A stretch of DNA of 64,000 bases from Desulfitibacter sp. BRH_c19 (GCA_001515945.1 LOER01000016.1:345614-409613), one strand, 5' to 3'. Counted from the first letter of the stretch, positions 51,885 to 61,086 are shown. Notes: generated by a model from the sequence alone, not told the origin. Numbers and translations: made by a program.

Positions 51885-52996
51885 TATTCCACTTCCCCTA
51901 TTATTAACTTGGCCAAACCATCTGGTTCCCCAGGGATAATATCATCAGGAACATTTTGTCCATTGGTGACATAGGCAACAGGTAATTCTGTGGCCTCCAC
52001 TACATTTAAAATTGAACCTAAGCTATAGGTTTCATCTGCTTTAGTAAAAACAAGTTTAGAGTACTTCAAAATACTATATTTATCGACTATTGCTATTAAA
52101 TCCTTATTCTTGGTATTTACATCCAACACCAGATAAATTTCAAGAGGCCTAATTGCATCTAGAAATGTCTTTAATTCGTTAATCTGTTCAGCATTTTTTG
52201 ATGACCTGCCAGCAGTATCTACTAGTATTAAATCACAGTCTTCATGATTTTTTACGGCTAACTTTAACTCCTGGGGAGTCATTACAGCTTCAACTGTTAC
52301 TCCAATTATGTCTCCATAGATTTTAAGCTGAGCAACAGCTCCTATTCGGTAAGTATCAATAGTTATAAGAGCTATGTTTAATCCATGATACAACGCAAAA
52401 TTTGCAGCAAGCTTTGCAATGGTGGTGGTTTTTCCTACTCCAGTTGGACCTATAAAGGCTAGTACATTACTGTTATGGTTTGCTTTGGTAACAGGTATGA
52501 AAAAATCAACCAATTTCTCTGATAATTTATCTTTTATATGAATTCTATTTAGGCATTCATCCAACTCTTGTTTTTGAAAAATATCCTCAACTCTCTTTTC
52601 TACCTCGGGCAAAAGATCTAATTCTTGGAGGATCTTTTTAAACTCTTCATGGGGATCAAATTCCTCTAAGTCACTAACTTTCACAAATGGTTTGCCATTA
52701 GCAGCATTTCTTTCCTTGACTATGATTTGCTGCAATAATTCTTTCATTTCCTGCATTTCATTGCTAACTTTATCATTATTTACTTGTGATTCTTTTACCC
52801 CTTGCTGGGTTGGTTTTTCAACAGGAATTTCATCAACTGCCGCAGTCACTTCAACCATACGCGCTTTCATGAATCCCAAAATGCCCTTTTGCCTAACCTC
52901 CTTAGAATTAATAATAACTGCATCAGGACCTAAATCCTGCCTAATAAGTTGGCATGCTTCCTTCATATCATATGCTAAGTATTTTTTAATTCTCAT
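51884..52996 (-). CDS. flhF: Signal recognition particle-like GTPase FlhF
   Basis: A 370 aa SRP-type GTPase that directs flagellar placement. The basic N-terminus MRIKKYLAYDMKEACQLI is followed by a helical N domain. The G domain shows the P-loop FIGPTGVGKTTTIAKLAA near residue 188, DTYRIGAVAQL, the G3 motif LILVDTAGRS and the G4 motif FTKADET. ATG 52996 overlaps the end of flhA by 11 bp. It precedes flhG. Confidence 0.94.
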   Translation of the reverse strand: MRIKKYLAYDMKEACQLIRQDLGPDAVIINSKEVRQKGILGFMKARMVEVTAAVDEIPVEKPTQQGVKESQVNNDKVSNEMQEMKELLQQIIVKERNAANGKPFVKVSDLEEFDPHEEFKKILQELDLLPEVEKRVEDIFQKQELDECLNRIHIKDKLSEKLVDFFIPVTKANHNSNVLAFIGPTGVGKTTTIAKLAANFALYHGLNIALITIDTYRIGAVAQLKIYGDIIGVTVEAVMTPQELKLAVKNHEDCDLILVDTAGRSSKNAEQINELKTFLDAIRPLEIYLVLDVNTKNKDLIAIVDKYSILKYSKLVFTKADETYSLGSILNVVEATELPVAYVTNGQNVPDDIIPGEPDGLAKLIIGEVE

Positions 52997-55070
52997 AGTC
53001 TTTCACCATTCCAATGGCCTCCACATCTAATTCAGGAATAAGCTCATTTAAGGATAGAACAACTAAGCTTGGCATAAATCTTTCAGTTAACCTACGAAAA
53101 GCCATTCTTATTCTTGATGAACATAAAACTACTGGTTGTAGACCCAATAAACTAAAATCTTCAACATATTTTTCTAGTTGACCAAAAATATGCTCTGTCA
53201 CCTCTGGAGAAAGTGCTGGGTATACTCCATCAGATGTTTGTTGCATGGATTTCTTAACCCTTTCCTCCAAAGATAAGTCTATGGTTACTACGATCAGCTT
53301 TCCATCAGGAGCATGACTTTTACTGATTGTTCTTGCCAAGACAGCTCTAATGGATTCAGTAAGGTAATCTGAATCCTTACTTATAGGACTTCTATTAACA
53401 AGGGTTTCAAAAATGGTAATAAGGTCTCTTATGGGAATTCTTTCTGCTAAAAGATTCTGTAAAATCTTTTGCACTTCTCCTAAACTTAATAAATCAGGTA
53501 CTAATCCATCCACAACTGCTGGATTTGTCTCCTGGACCAAGTCTAAAAGTTCTTTTACTTCTTGTCTACCTAACAGCTCGTAAGCATGGGATTTAACAAA
53601 TTCTGTTAAATGGGTAATTAATACAGTAGCTGAATCAACAACTGTGAAACCCTGCATTTCAACCTTTTCTTTAACTTCTTCATTGACCCACCAAGCTGGT
53701 AAACCAAAGGTCGGCTCTGTTGTGGCTATCCCTTCTACTTCTATTGTTTCATCACCAGGACTCATTGCTAAGTAGTATCCTGGGAGTATCTCTCCACTAA
53801 CTATTTCATTGCCCCTGATTTTAAAGCGATACCTATTTGCATCTAGCTGCAAATTATCTCGTATTCTGATAGGCTTTACATAGATGCCAAGTTCCCTTGC
53901 ACATTGTCTTCTGACTGCGGAAAGTCTATCTAACAAATCTCCATGCTGCCCTTCATCTGTAAGAGGAATCAGGTTATAACCAATTTCTATTTCTAGTGAG
54001 TCTACCTGCATTAGTGATAATACATTTTCAGGCTCTTTTGTCTCTCCTGTACTTTGTTTAAGCTCTTCCTCATCCATATCAATCTGTTTTCTCTCATTCT
54101 CATTATGCAGCATGTATGCTGTAAAACCGGTTGCAGATGCTAAGATAAAAAACGGTATACTAGGAAGTCCTGGAAGTATTCCTAGAATTGCAAGAATAAT
54201 GGCAGTTAACCCAATTACCTTTGGAAATACAAACAACTGTTCACTTATATCTTTTCCCAAACTCTGTCCTGTAGCTGCTCTTGTGACCAAAATACCTGTG
54301 GCTGTGGAAACTAATAAGGCAGGAATCTGAGTCACTAAACCATCTCCAACTGTTAATAACGTATAAAGCTGTAAAGCTTGGGAGATATCTAACCCTCTCT
54401 GCCATACTCCAATAACTAATCCAGCCAAGATATTGACCAACACTATAACAATACCTGCTATGGCATCACCCTTAACGAACTTACTTGAACCATCCATGGC
54501 GCCAAAGAAATCTGCTTCCTTTTGAATAGTTTCCCGTCTTCCCTTAGCCTCCTGATCAGAAATAATTCCTGCATTTAAGTCAGCATCTATACTCATTTGT
54601 TTACCAGGCATGGCATCTAATGTAAAGCGAGCAGCTACTTCTGCAACCCTACTAGCGCCATTTGTAATAACAACAAATTGAATAACAGTAATAATAAGAA
54701 ATACAATAAATCCCACTACATAGTTGCCCCCTACTACAAAATTACCAAAAGCTGCAATAACCGATCCAGCACTTCCTTCTCCTAAGATTAGCCGTGTTGA
54801 AGATATATTAAGTGCCAATCTAAAAAGAGTAACTACAAGGAGTAAAGAAGGAAATACTGAAAACTGTAATGGTCTGGTAATGAACATAGTGGTTAAAATA
54901 ATAATCAAACCTATTGTTAAACTTAAGGCCAGTAAGATATCTAATATATTCGGATGTATAGGTATTACTATTATTAGAACAATAGATATAATAAGTGCCG
55001 CTATGATAATGTCGGCATATCCTAGTGCCTTTCTTAGTGTCTGGAAAAAAACTGATTGGTTTTGCGGCAT
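52986..55070 (-). CDS. flhA: Flagellar type III export gate protein FlhA
   Basis: A 694 aa export component with eight predicted helices in the first ~330 residues. The FHIPEP signature region is seen as LALSLTIGLIIILTTMFITR and ALNISSTRLILGEG, with KQMSIDADLNAGII. The cytoplasmic domain (from ~350) binds chaperone-substrate complexes. It is followed by flhF and preceded by flhB with 1 bp spacing, one operon. Confidence 0.96.
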   Translation of the reverse strand: MPQNQSVFFQTLRKALGYADIIIAALIISIVLIIVIPIHPNILDILLALSLTIGLIIILTTMFITRPLQFSVFPSLLLVVTLFRLALNISSTRLILGEGSAGSVIAAFGNFVVGGNYVVGFIVFLIITVIQFVVITNGASRVAEVAARFTLDAMPGKQMSIDADLNAGIISDQEAKGRRETIQKEADFFGAMDGSSKFVKGDAIAGIVIVLVNILAGLVIGVWQRGLDISQALQLYTLLTVGDGLVTQIPALLVSTATGILVTRAATGQSLGKDISEQLFVFPKVIGLTAIILAILGILPGLPSIPFFILASATGFTAYMLHNENERKQIDMDEEELKQSTGETKEPENVLSLMQVDSLEIEIGYNLIPLTDEGQHGDLLDRLSAVRRQCARELGIYVKPIRIRDNLQLDANRYRFKIRGNEIVSGEILPGYYLAMSPGDETIEVEGIATTEPTFGLPAWWVNEEVKEKVEMQGFTVVDSATVLITHLTEFVKSHAYELLGRQEVKELLDLVQETNPAVVDGLVPDLLSLGEVQKILQNLLAERIPIRDLITIFETLVNRSPISKDSDYLTESIRAVLARTISKSHAPDGKLIVVTIDLSLEERVKKSMQQTSDGVYPALSPEVTEHIFGQLEKYVEDFSLLGLQPVVLCSSRIRMAFRRLTERFMPSLVVLSLNELIPELDVEAIGMVKDYEN

Positions 55071-56177
55071 TTATAATACTCTCCCTTTGTTCTTTAACCT
55101 GTACAAAGCAGCTAAAATCTCTGCTACAATTTGATATAATTCAAATGGTATTTCCTGTCCTATTTCTACAGCTTCGTATAGACCCCAAGCTGCTGGTTTG
55201 TTTTCTATGACAGGGATCCCATTTTCCTTAGCTAATTCAATTATTTTTAATGCAACATACCCCGCACCCTTAGCAATCACTAATGGAGCATCTGTAACAC
55301 CATCTTCATATTTTAAAGCAATCGCAAGGTGGGTAGGATTTGTAACAACGACTGTTGCCTCTGGAACTTGAGTCATCATACGACTCATTGCCATCTTTCT
55401 CTGTTTCTCTTTAATCTTTGACTTAATAAGTGGGTCTCCTTCACTCTGCTTATACTCCTGCTTAACCTCATGTTTTGTCATTTTAATTCTTTCTTTGAAT
55501 TCCCATTTTTGGTATGTAATATCTAGAATAGCTACTATAAAAAAAACTAGCGCTGCTCCTATAGCTACCTGAAACAATACATTAGCTATTAAGTTACTAA
55601 TGCCCTCCAGACCCATGTCAACCATAAATAGCATTTTATCAAAGTTGCTTCTAACAATTAAGAATACTGTTATACTAACAATCATCACCTTAAGAATGGC
55701 TTTAGCCATTTCAACAAGTGCTTTTTTTGAAACAATGCGTTTAAAACCTTCAATTGGATTAAGGTGACTAAGCTTGGGCTGAATTGATTCTGGCGTAACT
55801 TTAAAACCAACCTGGAGCATATTGGCAGATATACCAATAATCACAGTAATTATTAGTACTGGTGCTACTGTCTCAAAAAAAGTAGTCATGAAAATCCTTA
55901 TAATATAAATCAGTTGTCCATGGGTCAGCTCCTTTGTTAATTCCTCCGTATAGATATGAACAATAAAGCCGGTTATTTTTTCACCATAATATCCTCTAAT
56001 CCAAAACAGAGTTATAACCAAGATAAAGATAGTTAATGCTGCATTTAAATCGGTACTTTTTGCTACCTGCCCTTTTTTTCTAGTTTCTTGTTTCTTCTTG
56101 GGTGTAGCTTCCTCTGTTTTTTCCTCTTCAGCAAATAACTGTAAATTGATACTTTTTAATCTTTCATCAAGGCTCAT
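55071..56177 (-). CDS. flhB: Flagellar export switch protein FlhB
   Basis: A 368 aa export component with four membrane helices and a C-terminal cytoplasmic domain that cuts itself at NPTH (VVVTNPTHLAIALKYE near residue 275), changing specificity from rod/hook to filament substrates. The motif EKTEEATPKKKQETRKKGQV near the N-terminus is typical. ATG 56177 overlaps the fliR stop by 4 bp. Confidence 0.96.
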   Translation of the reverse strand: MSLDERLKSINLQLFAEEEKTEEATPKKKQETRKKGQVAKSTDLNAALTIFILVITLFWIRGYYGEKITGFIVHIYTEELTKELTHGQLIYIIRIFMTTFFETVAPVLIITVIIGISANMLQVGFKVTPESIQPKLSHLNPIEGFKRIVSKKALVEMAKAILKVMIVSITVFLIVRSNFDKMLFMVDMGLEGISNLIANVLFQVAIGAALVFFIVAILDITYQKWEFKERIKMTKHEVKQEYKQSEGDPLIKSKIKEKQRKMAMSRMMTQVPEATVVVTNPTHLAIALKYEDGVTDAPLVIAKGAGYVALKIIELAKENGIPVIENKPAAWGLYEAVEIGQEIPFELYQIVAEILAALYRLKNKGRVL

Positions 56178-56941
56178 TGTACCAAAATCTCCATTACCGT
56201 TATTAGATCCTTTTCCATCTGGGAAAGCAGGTGGCCTACAACTGTTACAAACAATGGTAATACCAATGCAAGGGTGAGCATCCCCAAGCCAGCCTTAAGA
56301 GGAAAACCCAGAATAAAGACATTGATCTGGGGTACTGTCCTTGCCACAAGACCCAGAGAGATATCAGCTATGATTAATACTGCAACAATTGGGGCTGCAA
56401 TCTTAAAAGCAAGTGCAAAGATGCCTACAAAGGTTTTCAAAATATATAATGAGATGGCAGGATCAAATACCGCATTGGTCAAAGGAACTAGAGTATAGCT
56501 ATGAACTAAAGACCCGATTAAAACATGGTGTCCATCTATTGCAAGAAAAATTAAAATTGCTACAAGATATTTGAACTGACCCATTAGGGTTGTCCTAGTT
56601 TGAGTTTGGGGATCTAATACAGTTGCCATGGCAAATCCCATTTGAATATCTATAAGTTCACCGGCAATTCTTATAGCCGCAAATATCATATTTGTAATAA
56701 AACCAAGGGTTAACCCTACTGCAACCTCTTTGAGCACTAAGAGCCACCACGCTAGTAATGCAATATCATCAAGTGGAGTAAATGGCACAAGAGGTAGAAG
56801 TATAACTGCAAGGGTAAAACTAAAACCTATTTTAACTAATGCTGGTACTCCCTGAATGGAAAAGAAAGGTGCAATTGCGACAAAGGAAGATGCTCTAGCA
56901 AATATTAGAAGCCAACCTTGAATAATAAAGAAATCAAACAT
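56174..56941 (-). CDS. fliR: Flagellar export protein FliR
   Basis: A 255 aa membrane component of the type III export gate with about six hydrophobic helices. The family pattern is seen in FARASSFVAIAPFFS, LGFITNMIFAAIRIAGELID and VARTVPQINVFILGFPLK. ATG 56941 follows GGTAGGCAGAT. It lies between fliQ and flhB. Confidence 0.94.
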   Translation of the reverse strand: MFDFFIIQGWLLIFARASSFVAIAPFFSIQGVPALVKIGFSFTLAVILLPLVPFTPLDDIALLAWWLLVLKEVAVGLTLGFITNMIFAAIRIAGELIDIQMGFAMATVLDPQTQTRTTLMGQFKYLVAILIFLAIDGHHVLIGSLVHSYTLVPLTNAVFDPAISLYILKTFVGIFALAFKIAAPIVAVLIIADISLGLVARTVPQINVFILGFPLKAGLGMLTLALVLPLFVTVVGHLLSQMEKDLITVMEILVQ

Positions 56942-56947
56942 ATCTGC

Positions 56948-57217
56948 CTACCGTACCATATTTGCCAAATTGCCAAAGATACTTCCGGCAAAATTGGTCA
57001 GAGATGTAAGCATCCAGGAACTAAACATAAATATTGCAAAAAAAACAGCAATAAGTTTTGGAACAAAAGTTAGTGTCTGTTCCTGAATCTGTGTAGTCGC
57101 CATTAGCACGCTTATAGCTAAACCTACTATCAAACCTGTCCCTAAAGCAGGTAGGGCAAGTAATAGTGCTAGACTTAGGGCTTCTCTTGCTAAGTGAATT
57201 ACAAATTCTTGAGTCAT
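56948..57217 (-). CDS. fliQ: Flagellar export protein FliQ
   Basis: An 89 aa protein with two membrane helices (ALSLALLLALPALGTGLIVGL and a second hydrophobic stretch around LIAVFFAIFMFSSWML) joined by ATTQIQEQTLTFVPK, the conserved FliQ loop. It forms the export gate with FliP and FliR. ATG 57217 follows AGGTGATGC. It lies between fliP and fliR. Confidence 0.94.
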   Translation of the reverse strand: MTQEFVIHLAREALSLALLLALPALGTGLIVGLAISVLMATTQIQEQTLTFVPKLIAVFFAIFMFSSWMLTSLTNFAGSIFGNLANMVR

Positions 57218-57229
57218 TTAAGCATCACC

Positions 57230-57988
57230 TTACAATCCATAGCTTTGTAGTAAAGATTTAATGACTAAATACCATCCGTCAGTCATAACAAATAGCAGTA
57301 CTTTAAAGGGTAAAGAAATAATAATTGGGGGAAGCATAAACATACCCATAGACATTAATGTACTTGCAATTACCATATCTATAATAAGAAATGGAATAAA
57401 TATCAAAAACCCCATTTGAAATGCTGTTTTTAATTCACTAATTACAAAAGCTGGAATTAAAACCATAATCCCAATTTCCTCTTCACTTTCAGGTCTATCC
57501 ATATTAGAAGCATTAACAAATAAAGCTAAATCCTTTTCCCTTGTATGAATAAGCATGAAATCTTTTAAGTGTGTTTCTGCATTTTCAAGAGCAGCCTCCT
57601 GAGATATTTCATTTGCCAAATATGGTTCTAACGCATCCACTCTTACCTGATCAAAAACCGGTGCCATGACAAAAAAGGTTAAGAATAATGCCAAACCTAT
57701 TAACACCTGATTGGGTGGTGTTTGTTGCGTCGCCATTGCAGTTCTCACAAAGGATAGTACCACTACAATCCTGGTAAAGGATGTCATTAAAACCATAAAT
57801 GCTGGTACTAATGCCAAAACTGTTAGCAAAAACAATACCCTTAAAGTATCAACAACCTCCTCAGGTTCACTAGTAGGATTTATCCTAAAATCAATACCTG
57901 GCAATGGTTGTGCCACAAGCTGGCTTGGAAAAACTATCACTACTAAGATTAAAATTAAAGCGAGAATTATAAAATTGCGTGGTCTCAT
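57230..57988 (-). CDS. fliP: Flagellar export protein FliP
   Basis: A 252 aa membrane protein, likely with an N-terminal signal peptide (FIILALILILVVIVFPSQLVA). The gate core begins with TLRVLFLLTVLALVPAFMVLMTSFTRIVVVLSF. ATQQTPPNQVLIGLALFLTFFVM and the C-terminal pair of helices follow the family. ATG 57988 overlaps the fliO stop. It is 12 bp before fliQ. Confidence 0.95.
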   Translation of the reverse strand: MRPRNFIILALILILVVIVFPSQLVAQPLPGIDFRINPTSEPEEVVDTLRVLFLLTVLALVPAFMVLMTSFTRIVVVLSFVRTAMATQQTPPNQVLIGLALFLTFFVMAPVFDQVRVDALEPYLANEISQEAALENAETHLKDFMLIHTREKDLALFVNASNMDRPESEEEIGIMVLIPAFVISELKTAFQMGFLIFIPFLIIDMVIASTLMSMGMFMLPPIIISLPFKVLLFVMTDGWYLVIKSLLQSYGL

Positions 57989-58329
57989 TGTCTGCCTTCC
58001 TCCCGCTTTTTGAACTTTGTAAGAATATGTGCAAATGTCTGGGAACCAGGCCCACTATCCTGTGATGGTACATAATCTGATAGTTTACTAATCATTTCAA
58101 CCTGATTCTCTGTTACTCCGTATAGGAAATACTCCTCTCCAACCTTTACAATTACTAAAGATGCCTTGCTTCCTACACCTAACTGTTCTACTACTTGGAG
58201 ATATCCCCTATGAAAAGAAAATGTTCTACGGGTTAAAAAGAACTTAATAAACACCAAAGCTAACACTAATACCAGGGGAAGAAAGATTAATATTCTAAGT
58301 AAGGCTTTCCAAAAGTCAAATTCTAGCAC
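57985..58329 (-). CDS. fliO: Flagellar biosynthesis protein FliO (FliZ in Bacillus)
   Basis: A 114 aa membrane protein, with one helix (FWKALLRILIFLPLVLVLALVFI) and a cytoplasmic domain with VVEQLGVGSKASLVIVKVGEEYFLYGVTENQVEMI, the FliO pattern. It helps FliP assemble. GTG 58329 is preferred because GGAGG lies 6 nt upstream; the ATG at 58347 precedes that site. It is between fliN and fliP. Confidence 0.88.
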   Translation of the reverse strand: MLEFDFWKALLRILIFLPLVLVLALVFIKFFLTRRTFSFHRGYLQVVEQLGVGSKASLVIVKVGEEYFLYGVTENQVEMISKLSDYVPSQDSGPGSQTFAHILTKFKKREEGRQ

Positions 58330-58343
58330 AATAATCCTCCAGT

Positions 58344-58700
58344 TCACTCTTCATTGTTACTAATTAAGCTACCAACTCTAATTCCAAAAACTTCATTTAT
58401 GATAACAACTTCACCTTTAGCAAAAACTTCACCATCTACTCTCATATCCACGGGTTCTCCTGCCATTTTTTCAAGACTAATAATATTTCCTTCAATTAAA
58501 GCAAGTACTTCCCGCAAAGTCATGGATGCACTAGCAAGCTCTACAGTCATATTTGTTTTTAGATTATTAAGAACTTCAAAGTCTAGCTCTGGGGAAATCT
58601 TTCCATTCTCTTCAAAGGGCATAAATTTTACTTTTTTTACTTCAGGTTCTCCATTTAAAGTTTCTAGCATTTCCTTTATCTTATCTTCACTTAGGTGAAT
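58344..58700 (-). CDS. fliN: Flagellar motor switch protein FliN, apparent ATT start
   Basis: A 118 aa FliN: a short N-terminal helix (HLSEDKIKEMLETLNG) that resembles the CheY/FliM-binding peptide, a linker, and the FliN/SpoA domain (MTVELASASMTLREVLALIEGN, then FAKGEVVIINEVFGIRVGSLI). ATT 58700 has GGGGGGAA ~5 nt upstream. The ATG at 58670 has only an AAGG close to it and would remove the helix. The stop lies 15 bp beyond fliO's start codon. It lies between fliL and fliO. FliY (43.8 kb) carries a second FliN domain. Confidence 0.85.
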   Translation of the reverse strand: MHLSEDKIKEMLETLNGEPEVKKVKFMPFEENGKISPELDFEVLNNLKTNMTVELASASMTLREVLALIEGNIISLEKMAGEPVDMRVDGEVFAKGEVVIINEVFGIRVGSLISNNEE

Positions 58701-58714
58701 GGCGCTTCCCCCCT

Positions 58715-59182
58715 TTACTGGATAATAAATTCTTCGAAATACAAACCAATAATTTCGCCATCAACTAATATCTCGTTAATTGATGCAATTAATTCCTGCC
58801 TCAATGCTTCTGTTTTTTCATTGCTATCTAAATCAACTACCTTTTTCTCACGTAAAATATTGATTATTGTATCCTTAACCCTATGACCTTTAAGTTCTAG
58901 TTCAGAAACCAACTTTTTCTCAGCATGTTCTAAGGTAATCTGAGTTCTTAGATATCTGCGGTGTCCTGCATCAGCCAGATTTATTGTGAAGCTAGGTATT
59001 GTTACTGTTTGAACATCTTTCATTAAAATTGTTCCATCATCAGTAGCATTCGCTACCGTAGAAAAGTAAAATCCTAATAATCCTGAAACAATTATTAATG
59101 GAATTGTTAAAATAAGAACCCATTTTATCCATTTTCTTTTTGGTTTAGTCTCTTGAGTTTGACTCTGTGTCTGTTCCGCCAT
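58715..59182 (-). CDS. fliL: Flagellar basal body-associated protein FliL
   Basis: A 155 aa single-pass membrane protein: basic N-terminus, helix WVLILTIPLIIVSGLLGFYF, then a periplasmic-side domain (FTINLADAGHRRYLRTQITLEH and GHRVKDTIINILREKKVVDLDSNE) with the family's stomatin-like fold. It supports stator function. ATG 59182 follows AGGTGTTAGAAG and overlaps the end of motB by 38 bp. Confidence 0.92.
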   Translation of the reverse strand: MAEQTQSQTQETKPKRKWIKWVLILTIPLIIVSGLLGFYFSTVANATDDGTILMKDVQTVTIPSFTINLADAGHRRYLRTQITLEHAEKKLVSELELKGHRVKDTIINILREKKVVDLDSNEKTEALRQELIASINEILVDGEIIGLYFEEFIIQ

Positions 59183-59981
59183 CTTCTAACACCTCACTTT
59201 TAAAAGGATCCTCTGCATTAATAACAATTATAACTCGTCTATTAAGCAGCATATTTTCAGGGCTATCATTTGCCACAATAGGGTGAAATTCACCAAGTCC
59301 AACAACAGCAAATCTTTCAGGCTCCATTTCTAGACCATCAACAAAGTATCTAACAACGCTTAGTGCTCTGGCAACTGATAATTCCCAGTTACTTGGAAAT
59401 TTTTGAGTGTTTATAGGCCTATCATCTGTGTGGCCTTCTACTGACGTCATGTAAGGTAATTCTTTTAAAAGAGGTGCTAATGTGGTTAGTACTTCTTTAG
59501 CATTTGATTTTAAATCTGCTCTTCCTGAATCGAAAAGTATCCTATCTTTGATCTCCAATGCAATACCTCTTTTTTCAAATCTAACTTCTACAATTTCTTG
59601 GAGCTCATGTTCGTCTATATAATTGACAACTATATAATAAACCTCAACAAGGGGATTTTCCTCAATAACGTCCTGGAATTCACCTAAATCTAGATTTTCA
59701 TTCTCATTATCCTTCTCATTAATATCCTGAATGGTTTTATCCTGCAATATACTATCATCAGTTTCAGGCTCAGGTGGTGCTTCTAGTGGTTCTGATCCTA
59801 AATGTAATATTCCTGATCCTTGAAAAGAAGCCACAAACTGTTCAAATTTAATAACATCTATAATTGAAAAGGAGTAAAGAAGCACAAAGAATACTAAAAC
59901 CAATGTGACAAGGTCAGAATATGTAACCATCCAAGATGGTGCTCCTTCCTCTTGTCTCTTTCTTTTTGGCATACGACTCAT
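59145..59981 (-). CDS. motB: Flagellar stator protein MotB
   Basis: A 278 aa stator subunit. The single helix contains the proton-binding Asp in YSDLVTLVLVFFVLL near residue 22. The C-terminal OmpA-like peptidoglycan-binding domain shows SVEGHTDDRPI near residue 180 and NWELSVARALSVVRYF. A polar, acidic linker (DDSILQDKTIQDINEKDNEN) joins them. ATG 59981 overlaps the motA end. H+ versus Na+ specificity is not certain from sequence. Confidence 0.94.
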   Translation of the reverse strand: MSRMPKRKRQEEGAPSWMVTYSDLVTLVLVFFVLLYSFSIIDVIKFEQFVASFQGSGILHLGSEPLEAPPEPETDDSILQDKTIQDINEKDNENENLDLGEFQDVIEENPLVEVYYIVVNYIDEHELQEIVEVRFEKRGIALEIKDRILFDSGRADLKSNAKEVLTTLAPLLKELPYMTSVEGHTDDRPINTQKFPSNWELSVARALSVVRYFVDGLEMEPERFAVVGLGEFHPIVANDSPENMLLNRRVIIVINAEDPFKSEVLEDGGTDTESNSRD

Positions 59982-60778
59982 GAGAATGCCGCCTCTTTTT
60001 CTTTAGTTGACCCATCTAGCATTTCTAGCTTTGGACCAATAAAAGATTTTAGTTTCTCTTCTAAGATTCTGGGATTCATGCCTGATTGAATACCAATTAT
60101 TCCCTCCAGCATTAAATATCTAGCCAATGTTTCTTCTTCACTCTTAAGCTCTAGTTTTCCAGCCATGGGGATAAACACTAGATTTGCTAGAAGAGCACCG
60201 TAAAATGTGGTTAAGAGCGCTAAGGCCATAGCTGGTCCTAAAGCACTTGGATCATTTAATTTAGAAAGCATCTGAATAAGTCCAATAAGGGTACCTATCA
60301 TACCAAAGGAAGGCGCATATACACCCCATGCCCTAAAAACTTTTTGCCCAAGCTCATGTCGTTGACTTGTATAATCAATATCTGTTTCCAAAATATCTTT
60401 AATTAAATCAGGATCAAGAGCATCTACCATAAGTCGAATACCCTTCTGATAAAATGGGTCCTCTAGTCTTTCCACATCATCTTCTAATCCCAACAAACCT
60501 TCTCTTCTCGCCTTTCTAGCTAGGTCAGCAAAAATATCAATTATTTCTTGAAAGTCAACTCCCTTGTTTTTAAACACATTTCTGCTTGTCTTTAGTACAT
60601 TAAGAACTTGCTGGGAATTGAAGTTAACAAGTAATGCTGCAAATGATCCCCCAACTGTAATCATTAATCCTGGTATACTAATAAATAGTCCAATATTACT
60701 ACCTATCATAATAGATATTAAGATCATGATGAATCCAGCAACAATACCAATTAGACTTAGCATATCGAACCTGTTCAT
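59978..60778 (-). CDS. motA: Flagellar stator protein MotA
   Basis: A 266 aa stator subunit with four hydrophobic helices. The cytoplasmic loop carries the charged residues that touch FliG (RKARREGLLGLEDDVERLED). The C-terminal helices include the proline-glycine rich SFGMIGTLIGLIQML and GPAMALALLTTFYGALLANL. ATG 60778 follows CCAGGTGAGGTGGAC and overlaps the flbD stop. Confidence 0.95.
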   Translation of the reverse strand: MNRFDMLSLIGIVAGFIMILISIMIGSNIGLFISIPGLMITVGGSFAALLVNFNSQQVLNVLKTSRNVFKNKGVDFQEIIDIFADLARKARREGLLGLEDDVERLEDPFYQKGIRLMVDALDPDLIKDILETDIDYTSQRHELGQKVFRAWGVYAPSFGMIGTLIGLIQMLSKLNDPSALGPAMALALLTTFYGALLANLVFIPMAGKLELKSEEETLARYLMLEGIIGIQSGMNPRILEEKLKSFIGPKLEMLDGSTKEKEAAFS

Positions 60779-60990
60779 TAGTCCACCTCACCTGGAAACG
60801 TATTCGCCTGTTTTAAAATCATACTCTGATAAGCTAAAGCTTTATCAATTACCTCGTCCATACTATCCAATACAATTATCTTCTTTCCACTAGTCAAAGT
60901 AATTACTGTCTCAGGCATATTCTCTACCTTTTCTATGAGGCTAGCATTTATTACAATAGTCCTTTTATCCATTGTAGTTAGCTTAATCAC
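60778..60990 (-). CDS. flbD: Flagellar protein FlbD
   Basis: A 70 aa small protein of the FlbD family found next to flgE and motA in many Firmicutes. It reads MIKLTTMDKRTIVINASLIE at the start and ETVITLTSGKKIIVLDSMDE in the middle. Its molecular role is unclear. GTG 60990 is preferred because GGGGTG lies 6 nt before it and fits the Met-Ile/Lys start of the family. It lies 96 bp after flgE. Confidence 0.85.
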   Translation of the reverse strand: MIKLTTMDKRTIVINASLIEKVENMPETVITLTSGKKIIVLDSMDEVIDKALAYQSMILKQANTFPGEVD

Positions 60991-61025
60991 ACCCAACACC
61001 CCATCTATTTGTATTATGTATATAT

Positions 61026-61066
61026 GTGGCTGATAGAACAGCTACATTAACTGTTCAATCAGCCAC
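61026..61066 (-). other. Strong stem-loop between flgE and flbD
   Basis: GTGGCTGATAGAACAG and CTGTTCAATCAGCCAC form a 16 bp stem with one A/A mismatch around a 9 nt loop. No T-run follows on the minus strand, so it is unlikely to be a simple terminator; an RNA processing or stability element fits better. Confidence 0.6.
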
Positions 61067-61086
61067 TATTTTATTTAAGTTTAGCC

